Source: Fictibacillus fluitans (lineage in GTDB: Bacteria > Bacillota > Bacilli > Bacillales > Fictibacillaceae). From it: 64,000 nt of DNA. The position numbers and the translations under genes are program-made. The stretch is from assembly GCF_030418125.1 (NCBI RefSeq), contig NZ_JAUHTR010000001.1, positions 868,001 to 932,000 of the forward strand, given 5' to 3'. The notes under the pieces were generated by a model that was not told where the DNA came from, made no database searches, and was given only the letters and a program-made list of their open reading frames with translations. How positions within the stretch are numbered: position 1 is the first letter of the stretch; the number at the start of each line of letters is the position of its first letter. Shown piece by piece: positions 25,198-34,068 of the stretch.

Positions 25198-26025
25198 ATG
25201 CATACCATGTGGAAAGGGAGTATCAGCTTCGGGCTGGTGAATATTCCAATTAAACTGTTTGCCGCAACAGAAGATAAAGATATTAAGATGAGATACTTGC
25301 ACAAGAAATGCCACAATCCCATTAAATATGAAAAAACATGCCCGATTTGTGAGCAGCATGTTGAACAAGAGGACATAGTGAAGGGTTATGAATATGAGCC
25401 GGGGAAATTTGTCCTGATTGAAAAAGAGGACCTCGATAAAATCGCCGGCATAAAAAATAAATCGATCGAAATCATTGATTTTGTATCCTTGGAAGAAATC
25501 GATCCTATCTATTTTAATCGGTCGTATTTTATCGGACCAGGTGAAAATGGCACGAAACCCTTTACTTTGTTAAAAGAGGCCATGAAAGAAAGCGGAAGGA
25601 TCGGCCTTGCCAAAATCACCATCCGCTCTAAAGAAAGCCTTGCTGCCGTCCGAGTCTATGATAAAGGACTTGTAATGGAAACCATCTATTATCCAGATGA
25701 AGTAAGAAACGTGGAGCATGTTCCTGGCATTGACGAAGAGGTAAAAGTTAATGAAAAAGAATTGGAAATGGCCAAGCAATTGATCGAACAGCTGACCACT
25801 GAATTTGAGCCTGAAAAATACAAAGATGAATACCGGGAAGCGCTTCTCGAGATCATTGACAGTAAAATTTCAGGCAAAGAAGTCAAAATTTCCGAAGAAC
25901 GTCCCCGCACAAATGTGGTTGATTTAATGGAAGCCTTGCAAGCAAGCATTGATCAATCAAAAACGGGTGAAAAAAAAGCAGAGTCAAAACCGAAAAAAAC
26001 AAAACCGAAAAAGAAGAAAGCCTGA
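25198..26025 (+). CDS. ku: Ku protein for non-homologous end joining
   Basis: Homodimeric DNA-end-binding ring that recruits LigD. The 275-residue protein has the bacterial Ku core (MWKGSISFGLVNIPIKLFAA) and a conserved CHNPIKYEKTCPICE cysteine cluster, then YYPDEVRN, and a Lys-rich C-terminal tail (PKKTKPKKKKA) of the kind that binds DNA. ATG 25198 is chosen 8 nt after AAAGGG; upstream GTG and downstream ATG (25207) are possible. First gene of a ku-ligD(lig)-ligD(pol) run with a 9-bp gap to the ligase. B. subtilis has the same pair as ykoV/ykoU, important for dormant spores. Confidence 0.95.
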   Translation: MHTMWKGSISFGLVNIPIKLFAATEDKDIKMRYLHKKCHNPIKYEKTCPICEQHVEQEDIVKGYEYEPGKFVLIEKEDLDKIAGIKNKSIEIIDFVSLEEIDPIYFNRSYFIGPGENGTKPFTLLKEAMKESGRIGLAKITIRSKESLAAVRVYDKGLVMETIYYPDEVRNVEHVPGIDEEVKVNEKELEMAKQLIEQLTTEFEPEKYKDEYREALLEIIDSKISGKEVKISEERPRTNVVDLMEALQASIDQSKTGEKKAESKPKKTKPKKKKA

Positions 26026-26034
26026 TTTCGTTCT

Positions 26035-26988
26035 ATGAGCAGTATACCGTTTAAACCGATGCTTCCTTCTCTGACAGACGATATTCCCGCCTCTGAAGGC
26101 TGGATTTACGAAACCAAGTACGATGGCTACCGCTGCATAGCCAAGTGGACGGAAAACGAAGTGGAACTTTACAGCAGGAACGGCCACAGCCTTAATTCTG
26201 TTTTTCCGGAGGTCGTTGACAGACTGCGCGCACTCTCACCATGCATCCGGTCTTTTTTGCCGCTTGTCCTTGATGGGGAGCTTTGTATCCTGCAATCTCC
26301 GTACAAAGCATCGTTTGGATCTCTGCAAAAAAGGGGGCGTTTGAAAAGTAGAGAAAAAATAGATCATGTTTCACAGCAAACTCCCTCTACTTATCTCGCG
26401 TTTGATATGGTACATATCCGTGGAGAGACAATCACACATAAACCCTTATCGGAACGAAAGAAAGTATTGGACGCCCTGTTTGGTACCCTGTCAGACCAAT
26501 TGACGGAAAATGACCGGCTCGCTCTTGTAAATTCTTTTATAGAGAGCGGCCAACTCTGGTCACACATTAAAGAAGAAAATGGCGAAGGAATCATTGCAAA
26601 AATGACCAGCAGCACTTATGACCCGGGTATTCGGACGAAAAAATGGCTAAAAATAAAAAATCCCCAAAAGGGTGTTTTTTTCATCACTGCTTACGAGAAA
26701 ACGAACGGTTTTTTTCATGTAGCTGCACTGCAAGAAGGAAAACCCGTTCTTGCCGGCTTATTTTCAAACGGAATTTCACCTGCCGAACGCGAAAGCCTGA
26801 TTCAAGTGTTAAAAAAAAATAAAGCAGCCGAAAATGCCCGGTTCATTACTGTTGCTCCATCCATATGTGTTGAGCTGGAATACTTGGAAATCTATAAGAA
26901 TCAGCTGAGGCATCCCCGGTTTGTTACCTTTCGTTTTGATGTCAGCTGGGAGGACTGTACATGGGAAAGAATAGTCAGCAGGAAGTAA
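26035..26988 (+). CDS. ligD: LigD ATP-dependent DNA ligase domain (separate protein)
   Basis: A 317-residue NHEJ ligase. The adenylated Lys28 lies in ETKYDGYR (motif I), motif III is AFDMVHIRGE, motif IV is EGIIAKM and motif V is KKWLKIKN; an OB-fold domain follows to the C-terminus. In B. subtilis the homologue is the N-terminal half of a ~611-residue fusion (YkoU). Here the frame stops at 26988 after ERIVSRK, and the polymerase half starts 28 bp earlier in another frame with its own ribosome-binding site. Sealing of nicks and ends held by Ku is the inferred role. Confidence 0.92.
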   Translation: MSSIPFKPMLPSLTDDIPASEGWIYETKYDGYRCIAKWTENEVELYSRNGHSLNSVFPEVVDRLRALSPCIRSFLPLVLDGELCILQSPYKASFGSLQKRGRLKSREKIDHVSQQTPSTYLAFDMVHIRGETITHKPLSERKKVLDALFGTLSDQLTENDRLALVNSFIESGQLWSHIKEENGEGIIAKMTSSTYDPGIRTKKWLKIKNPQKGVFFITAYEKTNGFFHVAALQEGKPVLAGLFSNGISPAERESLIQVLKKNKAAENARFITVAPSICVELEYLEIYKNQLRHPRFVTFRFDVSWEDCTWERIVSRK

Positions 26989-27875
26989 TGATCAACGGCA
27001 TTAAAGTGGGAATCACGTCTCCTGATAAACCACTTTGGCCAAAGCTTGGCATCATGAAGCTCCATTATCTTGAATATCTGGCCAAAATGGCCCCCTTTCT
27101 GCTCCCCTTTCTTCAGGATCGGGCATTGACGGTCATTCGGTACCCGCACGGCGCCGGAGATGAACGGTTTTATCAAAAAAACTGCCCGGATTATGCTCCG
27201 GATTTTGTGGAAACCGTACTCGAGGAAGGGATTCATTACATTGTCTGCAATAATCTTCAAACCCTGCTTTGGCTCGGAAATCAGCTGGCTTTCGAGCTGC
27301 ATATTCCGTTCCGGAAAAACGAGACTGCCCACCCCTCAGAAATCGTTATGGATTTGGACCCGCCTTCAAGGGATGATTTTATTTTATCAGTGGAGGCTGC
27401 CCTGTTGATCCAGGAGGTGTGTGACCGGCTGAAATTGAAAACATTTATCAAAACGAGCGGCAACAAAGGCCTGCAGGTTTATATCCCCCTCCCGGAATCC
27501 CGATTTACCTTTGACGACACAAGAAAGTTCACCCAGTTTTTAGCTCAGTATTTAATCACAAAGGAACCTCAGTGGTTCACCATTGAACGGCTTAAAAAAA
27601 ACCGGGGAAATAAGTGCTACATTGATTTTATCCAGCATGCAGAAGGCAAAACAATCATTGCTCCTTATTCGGTAAGAGGCAACGAAGAGGCGTTGGTGGC
27701 AACCCCTATCCACCCGCAGGAACTCACTCATGATCTCCGTCCTGAAGCATTTCCCCTCCCTCTCATCCATCAGCGGGTTACGGAAGCGGGAAATCCTTTT
27801 GCAGATTTTGAAAAAGCAAAAGCCGGACAGCCCTTTTCCCCTGTTCTTGATTGGCTGAACGAACAGGGACTATGA
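26961..27875 (+). CDS. LigD polymerase/primase domain (separate protein)
   Basis: A 304-residue archaeo-eukaryotic-primase-type polymerase that fills or extends ends (often with ribonucleotides) during NHEJ. Visible are the start VGITSPDKPLWPK, RYPHGAGDERFYQKN, the metal-binding Asp pair of MDLDPPSRDDF (about 129-131), the TSGNKGLQVYIPL motif and APYSVRG. GGGAGGA lies 7 nt before ATG 26961, a good site, so this is a translatable gene in its own right. Frame differs from the ligase gene and overlaps it by 28 bp. No 3'-phosphoesterase domain is encoded, as usual for Bacillus. Confidence 0.92.
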   Translation: MGKNSQQEVMINGIKVGITSPDKPLWPKLGIMKLHYLEYLAKMAPFLLPFLQDRALTVIRYPHGAGDERFYQKNCPDYAPDFVETVLEEGIHYIVCNNLQTLLWLGNQLAFELHIPFRKNETAHPSEIVMDLDPPSRDDFILSVEAALLIQEVCDRLKLKTFIKTSGNKGLQVYIPLPESRFTFDDTRKFTQFLAQYLITKEPQWFTIERLKKNRGNKCYIDFIQHAEGKTIIAPYSVRGNEEALVATPIHPQELTHDLRPEAFPLPLIHQRVTEAGNPFADFEKAKAGQPFSPVLDWLNEQGL

Positions 27876-27912
27876 AAAAACAGCCCACAGAAAAACTCCG
27901 GAGCTGTTTTTT
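27874..27912. terminator. Bidirectional terminator between polymerase and LacI genes
   Basis: AAAAAACAGC and GCTGTTTTTT are perfect arms around an 18-nt loop that itself holds CTCCGGAG. Confidence 0.55.
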
Positions 27913-27913
27913 C

Positions 27914-28966
27914 TTACATTGAGCCTGAACCTTCCTTTTGAACCGTTCTTGCTTTGCAGGACTGCCGTTCGATCAGATGGTAAGGAACAGCGACTCGCAT
28001 GGGTTTTTGATCCGGTTTTGAAATCAAATCCATTAAGCAGACAGCTGCTTCGTATCCAAGCTGAAAAATGTTGATATCCACCGAGGTAAGACCCGGAGTA
28101 GAAAAAGCGGCGAGCATAAGATTGTTGAAGCTCACCACAGATATATCATTTGGCACGGAAAGCTGCATCTCGCTTAAAGTCCTGAGAACGCCAAAAGCCA
28201 TCAAATCGTCCATTACAAGGAGGGCAGTTGGAGGCTTATCCAGGGCCATTAATTTACGGATCGCTTCCTGTCCCCCTTTTTCCAGAAATTCCTCATGAAT
28301 AATATAATCCTCACGATAAGGAAGTTGATGGCTGCGGAGTGACTTCTCATAGCCAAGCAGCCGGTCAATCGTTACAACCAGCCGGGAGCTTCCTCCTACA
28401 AAACCAATTTTCTCATGGCCCAGGGAAATAAGATAATCCGCCACATCTCTTGCCGCCTGAAAATTATCATTATCAATATGAGTAATGGATTGTTCATCCT
28501 TCAAAGGCTTTCCTACAAGGGCAAACGGGAACTTCTTCTCGACCAAATAGTTCATTATGCGGTCGTCTACACTAGAATACAGCAAAAGGATTCCATCGAC
28601 CCTTCCCCCTTGCACCATTCGCATGACACCTTCATAAATTTCTTCTTCTGTTTGTCCAGTTGACATGTACAGCGCATATTCCTTTTCGTGAACAATCGTG
28701 CTGATTCCGCGGATCACCTCAGGAAAGAACGGATTCTGAAAAGCCTTGTCTGCAGAGCCCGGCATGACGAGGCCAATGGCCTGAGCCGAACGATTGGCAA
28801 GGCTTCTTGCATTGAAATTAGGATGATATCCCAAATAGTCCATTGCTTCCCTTACTCTCCGTTTCGTTTGTTCAGATATTCTGGGATTATTGGCTATCAC
28901 CCGTGAAACGGTGGAGGGAGCCACATTTGCCATTTTGGCGACATCTTTAATCGTAGTGGTCATCAT
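27914..28966 (-). CDS. LacI-family transcriptional regulator (MalR-like)
   Basis: A 350-residue repressor. The N-terminal HTH is TIKDVAKMANVAPSTVSRVI with the hinge YLGYHPNFNARSLA, followed by a periplasmic-binding-protein-like effector domain (from about 60; IGLVMPGS, then LVMDDLMAFGVL and DISVVSFNN). It is divergent from the GH13 maltodextrin enzyme 157 bp away, so it probably controls maltose/maltodextrin genes; the effector is inferred. Two ATGs open the frame; the second (28963) is equally likely. Confidence 0.88.
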   Translation of the reverse strand: MMTTTIKDVAKMANVAPSTVSRVIANNPRISEQTKRRVREAMDYLGYHPNFNARSLANRSAQAIGLVMPGSADKAFQNPFFPEVIRGISTIVHEKEYALYMSTGQTEEEIYEGVMRMVQGGRVDGILLLYSSVDDRIMNYLVEKKFPFALVGKPLKDEQSITHIDNDNFQAARDVADYLISLGHEKIGFVGGSSRLVVTIDRLLGYEKSLRSHQLPYREDYIIHEEFLEKGGQEAIRKLMALDKPPTALLVMDDLMAFGVLRTLSEMQLSVPNDISVVSFNNLMLAAFSTPGLTSVDINIFQLGYEAAVCLMDLISKPDQKPMRVAVPYHLIERQSCKARTVQKEGSGSM

Positions 28967-29123
28967 TATCCTCCTTCCATCTGTTGTATATGTACTATTC
29001 TAATCAATGGAACGGAAAAAGAACAGCAGACGTCAAATAAAAGCATATTCTTCCTCCTTTCAAATACGGTATACTACATACAAATCCCATTTGATTCCAG
29101 CACTGCATCAAGGAGGGAAAAAT

Positions 29124-30881
29124 GTGCTAAAAGAAGCATTGTATCACCGTCCAAAAAATAATTTTGCCTATGCCTATGACGAACAAACCCTTCATATCCG
29201 TCTTCGAGCCAGAAAGGATGATGCGTGGACTGTACAACTGATTTACGGCGATCCTTACGAATGGAAAGACGGAAACTGGCTGTTTAAAAAAGAACTCATG
29301 TTGAAAACAGGCTCAGATGCATTTTATGATTATTATCTCGTTTCCGTCTGCCCGGAGTTTCGAAGAGTGCGGTACGGCTTTGAGCTGACTGACAGTAACG
29401 AAACCATCGTCTATACAGAAAAGGGGTTTTTCGATAGCGCTCCAACAACCGACATAGCTCCTTACTTTTGCTTTCCCTACCTGTATTCGGTGGACGTTTT
29501 TAGAACTCCGGACTGGGTAAAAAACACCGTTTGGTATCAAATCTTCCCCGAGCGGTATGCCAATGGCAATTCCTCCAATGACCCCCAAGGGACGCTGGCC
29601 TGGGGGTCTGCCGATCCCACCCCGACCAACTTTTTCGGTGGAGACTTTCAAGGCATCCTGCTGCATCTCGACCACCTTGCGTCTCTCGGCATTAATGGCA
29701 TTTACTTCACTCCGATTTTTAAAGCAGCATCGAATCATAAATATGATACCATCGATTATTTAGAGATTGACCCACAGTTCGGGACTAAGGAAGAGTTCCG
29801 GCAGTTGGTTGAAGCGTGTCATGAAAAAGGTATAAAAGTTATGCTGGACGCTGTTTTCAACCACAGCGGCTTTTACTTTGGCCCATTTCAGGATGTGCTC
29901 ACCCATCAGGAGAACTCCAACTATAAGAACTGGTTCCATATCAGGGAATTTCCTGTGGTTACTGATCCACTGCCGAACTATGACACTTTTGCCTTTGAAA
30001 AAACGATGCCGAAGTTAAATACAGCAAACCCCGAGGTCAAAGATTATTTACTGCATGCCGTGCGGTACTGGACGGAAGAATTTAACGTTGACGGCTGGCG
30101 CCTTGATGTAGCCAATGAAGTTGACCATCAATTTTGGCGGGAGTTCCGTAAAACCATAAAAAGTATCAAACCGGATGCCTATATTCTTGGCGAGATTTGG
30201 CATGACGCCATGCCATGGCTCCAAGGGGATCAGTTTGATGCGGTCATGAACTATCCTTTTTCAACACTGGTTCTGGATTATATTGCCCGCTCAAAGATCA
30301 ATGCCCTGGAATTTATCGAGAAAATATCCAGCATCCTGCATTCCTATCCTGAAAATGTGAATGAGGTGATGTTTAATCTGCTCGGTTCCCATGATACGGA
30401 ACGGATTTTAACAGTAACAGGAGGAAATACGAACAAGGTTCGGCAGCTGTTTGTACTGCTTCTTTCATTCCCTGGCACACCGTGTATTTATTACGGCGAC
30501 GAAATCGGGATGACAGGCGGACGGGATCCGGGCTGCAGGAAATGTATGGAATGGAACCCGGAAGCCCAGAATCATGAACTTTTTACAGATCTTCAACACT
30601 TGATTCGCCTGAAAAAGGAAGTTCCACTATTTAGCACAAAAGGCCGCATCTCTTTTCTTACCACCGAAGATACACCGGATTTACTGATGTATGTAAAAGC
30701 TTCCGATGATGAAAGGCTGCTGTTCGCCATTAATACCACAGCAAGTGAACAAAAGCTGAGTCCCGCTCTCTTTGGATCTGCCCAACAATTGATAAACCTG
30801 TGGACCAACGAGGAATTAAAACCCGATTCGGCAAGAGTGATGCCAGATGATTTTCTGATGCTCAGATGGAACGCAAGGTAA
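29124..30881 (+). CDS. Neopullulanase / maltogenic amylase-type GH13 enzyme
   Basis: Cytoplasmic hydrolase of cyclodextrins, pullulan and maltodextrins (GH13 subfamily 20). It has 585 residues: an N-terminal CBM34-like beta domain (1-120), the TIM barrel with WYQIFPERYANG, DAVFNHSG, and catalytic Asp328 (GWRLDVANE), Glu357 (LGEIWHD) and Asp424 (GSHDTER), then a C-terminal beta domain. I start at GTG 29124, 7 nt after AAGGAGGG; these residue numbers then coincide with the Geobacillus neopullulanase triad as I remember it, which supports the start. An upstream extension to 29007 is poorly translated-looking. Divergent LacI gene is the likely regulator. No signal peptide. Confidence 0.92.
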   Translation: MLKEALYHRPKNNFAYAYDEQTLHIRLRARKDDAWTVQLIYGDPYEWKDGNWLFKKELMLKTGSDAFYDYYLVSVCPEFRRVRYGFELTDSNETIVYTEKGFFDSAPTTDIAPYFCFPYLYSVDVFRTPDWVKNTVWYQIFPERYANGNSSNDPQGTLAWGSADPTPTNFFGGDFQGILLHLDHLASLGINGIYFTPIFKAASNHKYDTIDYLEIDPQFGTKEEFRQLVEACHEKGIKVMLDAVFNHSGFYFGPFQDVLTHQENSNYKNWFHIREFPVVTDPLPNYDTFAFEKTMPKLNTANPEVKDYLLHAVRYWTEEFNVDGWRLDVANEVDHQFWREFRKTIKSIKPDAYILGEIWHDAMPWLQGDQFDAVMNYPFSTLVLDYIARSKINALEFIEKISSILHSYPENVNEVMFNLLGSHDTERILTVTGGNTNKVRQLFVLLLSFPGTPCIYYGDEIGMTGGRDPGCRKCMEWNPEAQNHELFTDLQHLIRLKKEVPLFSTKGRISFLTTEDTPDLLMYVKASDDERLLFAINTTASEQKLSPALFGSAQQLINLWTNEELKPDSARVMPDDFLMLRWNAR

Positions 30882-30914
30882 AAAAACCGCGGGAGGTAAC
30901 CGCGGTTTTTTAAT
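30881..30914. terminator. Bidirectional terminator between GH13 and asparagine synthase
   Basis: AAAAAACCGCGG and CCGCGGTTTTTT are perfect 12-bp arms with a 7-nt loop, serving both convergent genes. Confidence 0.85.
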
Positions 30915-32757
30915 CCAGGATATTAATATTGTATGTGCCAAGCCATGTATCGATCTGTGCCAGATGTGCCATCAGCTGTGGCCCGGTCATCAGCTGGCCG
31001 AACCATGGCACCTTGAATGCTTCTCCATTGCTGTCAATGATATCCTGGATTTTTTCTTTTTTAAGAAGTTCCAGGAGTGGAGAAGACGGTAAATCGATTA
31101 TGGATTGCAGCCATTCCTTTACACTCTGTGTATAGTTTGGATTGTGAGTTTTCGGATAAGGGCTTTTCTTGCGGTAAAGGACATCTTCCGGAAGCAGGCC
31201 TTCAAGGGCTTTTCGAAGCAGCCCCTTTTCCCTTCCCTGGAGCATTTTCATTTCCCATGGGATGTTCCAGGCATACTCGACGATCCGGTGGTCCGCAAAT
31301 GGGACACGCACTTCCAGTGATGCCCCCATGCTCATACGGTCTTTCCGGTCAAGCAATGTGGTCATGAACCAAATCATGTTCAAATAGAAGATTTCCCGGC
31401 GCTTTGCCTCCACTCCTGATTCACCTTCAAGTCTCGGCATTTCTTTCAGTGATTCTTCAAAACGCTGTTTTACATAAGATGATAAATTCAATCGGTTTTT
31501 CCAATGATCCTGTAAAAGATTTTCCCGTTCCGCTGTTGAACTCATCCAGGGAAAGAGCGGCCGGTTCATAACCTCTGGCTTGTGAAACCAGGGATATCCA
31601 CCGAAGATTTCATCCGCGCATTCACCGGACAGCGCAACGGTTGATTGTTCTTTAATCAGGCGGCAAAACCAGATCAGGGAAGAATCGACATCGGCCATTC
31701 CCGGCAGGTCTCTCACCATGACAGCTTCTTTCAGGTGATTAACAAGCAGATCTGTATCAATAATGCAGTTGTGATGAACAGACCCTGTGGCTTCCACCAT
31801 CTTCTCGATCCATGGCCCATCGGCATTCGGCTGGAAATCGCTCGCTTTAAAGTACTTGTCATTATCTACGTAATCAATACTGAACGTATGAAGGGGGCCC
31901 CTGTTTTCCCGCTTAAAATGATTGGCAGCAATAGCTGAAATGGCGCTGGAATCCAGGCCGCCTGATAAAAAGGTGCAAACCGGCACATCTGCCACAAGCT
32001 GGCGTTCAACCGCATCGGTGACAAGCTCTTTGACATGTGCGACTGTTTCATCCAGTGAATGCGGATGCTTTTCACTCTTCACATTCCAGTAGCGCCAGAT
32101 TTTCTCGCCGGACCGGTCAAATTTCAGCGCATGGCCGGGACGAAGCTCATTGATTCCTTTAAACACACCGTGCCCCGGGGTTCTGGACGGACCGAGACCA
32201 AAAACCTCCTGTAATCCTTCCCGTTCCACCTCCGCTTTTACTTCCGGATGTGCAAGAATAGCCTTTAGTTCAGATCCGAATAACAGACGCCCGCCCGATA
32301 AGGAATAAAATAAGGGTTTAACTCCCAGACGGTCCCGGGCCATAAACAAGGTTTCTCTTTTGGCATCCCAAATGGCAAAAGCAAATATCCCGTTAAAATG
32401 GTCGACGCACGCTTCTCCCCATTCCATATACGAGATTAATAGCACTTCGGTGTCCGAATGGCCTTCAAAGCGATAACCTTTTTTTAATAATTCTTTTCGC
32501 AAATCCTCTGTATTATAAAGTTCACCGTTATAGCAAATGGTGCAGACCCTTTCTTCCGCTTCTCTGGTCATCGGCTGCGCGCCGCCTTCCAGATCCACAA
32601 CTGCCAGCCTCGCGTGGCCAAAACCCGCGTGTGTTTGACTCCAAACATTCAACGCATCCGGCCCCCGTTTGGAAAGGGTCGCCGCCATTTTTATCAAAGT
32701 TTTATTTTCCTGTGAAATGTTGCGCTGCCAGTCAATCCATCCCGTTATCCCACACAC
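30910..32757 (-). CDS. asnB: Asparagine synthase (glutamine-hydrolysing)
   Basis: Makes asparagine from aspartate, ATP and glutamine. It has 615 residues: a class II glutaminase domain (1-~200; RGPDALN, YNGELYN, SDTEVLL) and a synthetase domain with the PP-loop FLSGGLDSS and SGECADEIFGGYPW. I choose GTG 32757 so that Cys2 becomes the N-terminal nucleophile after Met removal; the ATG one codon earlier would give Met-Val-Cys and block that chemistry. The GGGTGAT site is spaced 8 nt from this GTG. Homologues in B. subtilis include AsnB, AsnH and AsnO; which one this equals is unclear. Confidence 0.9.
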   Translation of the reverse strand: MCGITGWIDWQRNISQENKTLIKMAATLSKRGPDALNVWSQTHAGFGHARLAVVDLEGGAQPMTREAEERVCTICYNGELYNTEDLRKELLKKGYRFEGHSDTEVLLISYMEWGEACVDHFNGIFAFAIWDAKRETLFMARDRLGVKPLFYSLSGGRLLFGSELKAILAHPEVKAEVEREGLQEVFGLGPSRTPGHGVFKGINELRPGHALKFDRSGEKIWRYWNVKSEKHPHSLDETVAHVKELVTDAVERQLVADVPVCTFLSGGLDSSAISAIAANHFKRENRGPLHTFSIDYVDNDKYFKASDFQPNADGPWIEKMVEATGSVHHNCIIDTDLLVNHLKEAVMVRDLPGMADVDSSLIWFCRLIKEQSTVALSGECADEIFGGYPWFHKPEVMNRPLFPWMSSTAERENLLQDHWKNRLNLSSYVKQRFEESLKEMPRLEGESGVEAKRREIFYLNMIWFMTTLLDRKDRMSMGASLEVRVPFADHRIVEYAWNIPWEMKMLQGREKGLLRKALEGLLPEDVLYRKKSPYPKTHNPNYTQSVKEWLQSIIDLPSSPLLELLKKEKIQDIIDSNGEAFKVPWFGQLMTGPQLMAHLAQIDTWLGTYNINILD

Positions 32758-32854
32758 CATTATCACCCTTTCTCTAACTAGGCTGTTTTCTCCAGCCATA
32801 AACGCCCAATACTTACTTTATGCAGGGAGGGGATATTGGTTCATATTTTCGAGA

Positions 32855-32884
32855 TTGAAAACCTGTCAGACTACCATATATAAT
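32855..32884 (+). promoter_or_regulatory. Sigma-A promoter of the AI-2E-family transporter gene
   Basis: -35 TTGAAA (32855-32860) and consensus -10 TATAAT (32879-32884), spacing 18 bp, 33 bp upstream of the start codon. Confidence 0.65.
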
Positions 32885-32917
32885 AGATACAATACTCTAG
32901 TGAACGCAGGTGAATAC

Positions 32918-34030
32918 ATGCCACAGTCCAAAGCATTCCGATTCGGTTATGCAATTCTATTGATCTTTCTAATTATTCTGACCGGAACAAAAATTCAATT
33001 TGTGTTCCGCCCGCTCGTTGTTCTTGTCCAGACCCTCTTTTTTCCGTTTCTGCTGGCCGGGGTTCTCTATTATTTATTCAGGCCGATTGTTAATTTTCTT
33101 CAAAAACGAAAGGTGCCCAGGTCCCTTTCCATTTTACTTATTTATTTGGCGGCAATTGGTTTGTTTGTACTGCTGTCTTACGCCGTTGGCCCTGTTCTGC
33201 AGCGGCAGATCAACAGCCTGATCCATAACACACCCGTCCTGATCGACGCGATCAGGGGCAAAGTGGTGGAACTGCAAAACAATGAATGGGTAAACCGTGT
33301 TCTCGAGAACAGCCAGTTCAGCGTCAATGACATTTCAGATAAGATAACAAACTACCTGTCCAAAAGTGCTTCAATGATCGGAACAAGCGTGACAAATTTT
33401 ATCAGCGTGATAACCAGCATTATCATGGTATTCGTTACTGTTCCTTTTATTCTGTACTACATGCTGAAGGAGGGGGAGAAAGCGCCGAAGATGGTCCTTC
33501 GCCTGCTTCAGCCGACACAGCGAAAAAACGGCACAAAAATTTTGGCCGACATGGATATGGCACTGAGCTCTTATATCCAGGGACAGATTCTGGTCAGTGT
33601 TTGTGTGGGAATCCTTTTGTATATCGGGTATCTTATTATCGGGATTGACTACTCACTGCTGCTTACGGTCATCGCTATGTTTACGAACGTCATCCCTTTT
33701 CTTGGGCCGATTATCGGGGTAATTCCCGCATTGATTGTGGGAATCATTGATTCACCTTTCATGATTGTTAAAGTACTTATTGTTATGGTCATTGCACAAC
33801 AGATTGAAGGGAATATCATCTCTCCCCAGGTGATGGGGAAAAAGCTTGATATCCATCCATTGACCATTATTTCCATCCTTCTTGTGTCCGGTTCCCTTGG
33901 CGGCCTGCTGGGACTCATTCTTGCGGTCCCTGTCTATGCTGTACTGAAGGTTATCGTTCTTCACACCTACAGCTTGATCAAGCTTCGAAAAGAACAATCG
34001 AATGAACAGGACAAAAAAATTATCTCCTAA
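32918..34030 (+). CDS. AI-2E-family (UPF0118) transporter
   Basis: A 370-residue polytopic membrane protein with about seven or eight helices. Typical order: two N-terminal helices (YAILLIFLIILTGTKIQF and an FFPFLLAGVLYYLFRP segment), a ~70-residue amphipathic region (95-160), then VTVPFILYYMLKEGE and the C-terminal membrane core with NVIPFLGPIIGVIPALIVG and PLTIISILLVSGSLGGLLG. B. subtilis paralogues are YueF, YtvI, YrrI and YdbI. The family name reflects E. coli TqsA; substrate here is unknown, and some members are Na+/H+ antiporters. Start ATG 32918 behind GCAGGTGAAT. Confidence 0.88.
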   Translation: MPQSKAFRFGYAILLIFLIILTGTKIQFVFRPLVVLVQTLFFPFLLAGVLYYLFRPIVNFLQKRKVPRSLSILLIYLAAIGLFVLLSYAVGPVLQRQINSLIHNTPVLIDAIRGKVVELQNNEWVNRVLENSQFSVNDISDKITNYLSKSASMIGTSVTNFISVITSIIMVFVTVPFILYYMLKEGEKAPKMVLRLLQPTQRKNGTKILADMDMALSSYIQGQILVSVCVGILLYIGYLIIGIDYSLLLTVIAMFTNVIPFLGPIIGVIPALIVGIIDSPFMIVKVLIVMVIAQQIEGNIISPQVMGKKLDIHPLTIISILLVSGSLGGLLGLILAVPVYAVLKVIVLHTYSLIKLRKEQSNEQDKKIIS

Positions 34031-34035
34031 TAGAA

Positions 34036-34068
34036 AATGACGTGCTGAAATCAGCACGTCATTTTCTG
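34036..34068. terminator. Bidirectional terminator between transporter and methyltransferase
   Basis: AAAATGACGTGCTGA and TCAGCACGTCATTTT form a 15-bp perfect stem with a 2-nt loop. Confidence 0.85.
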
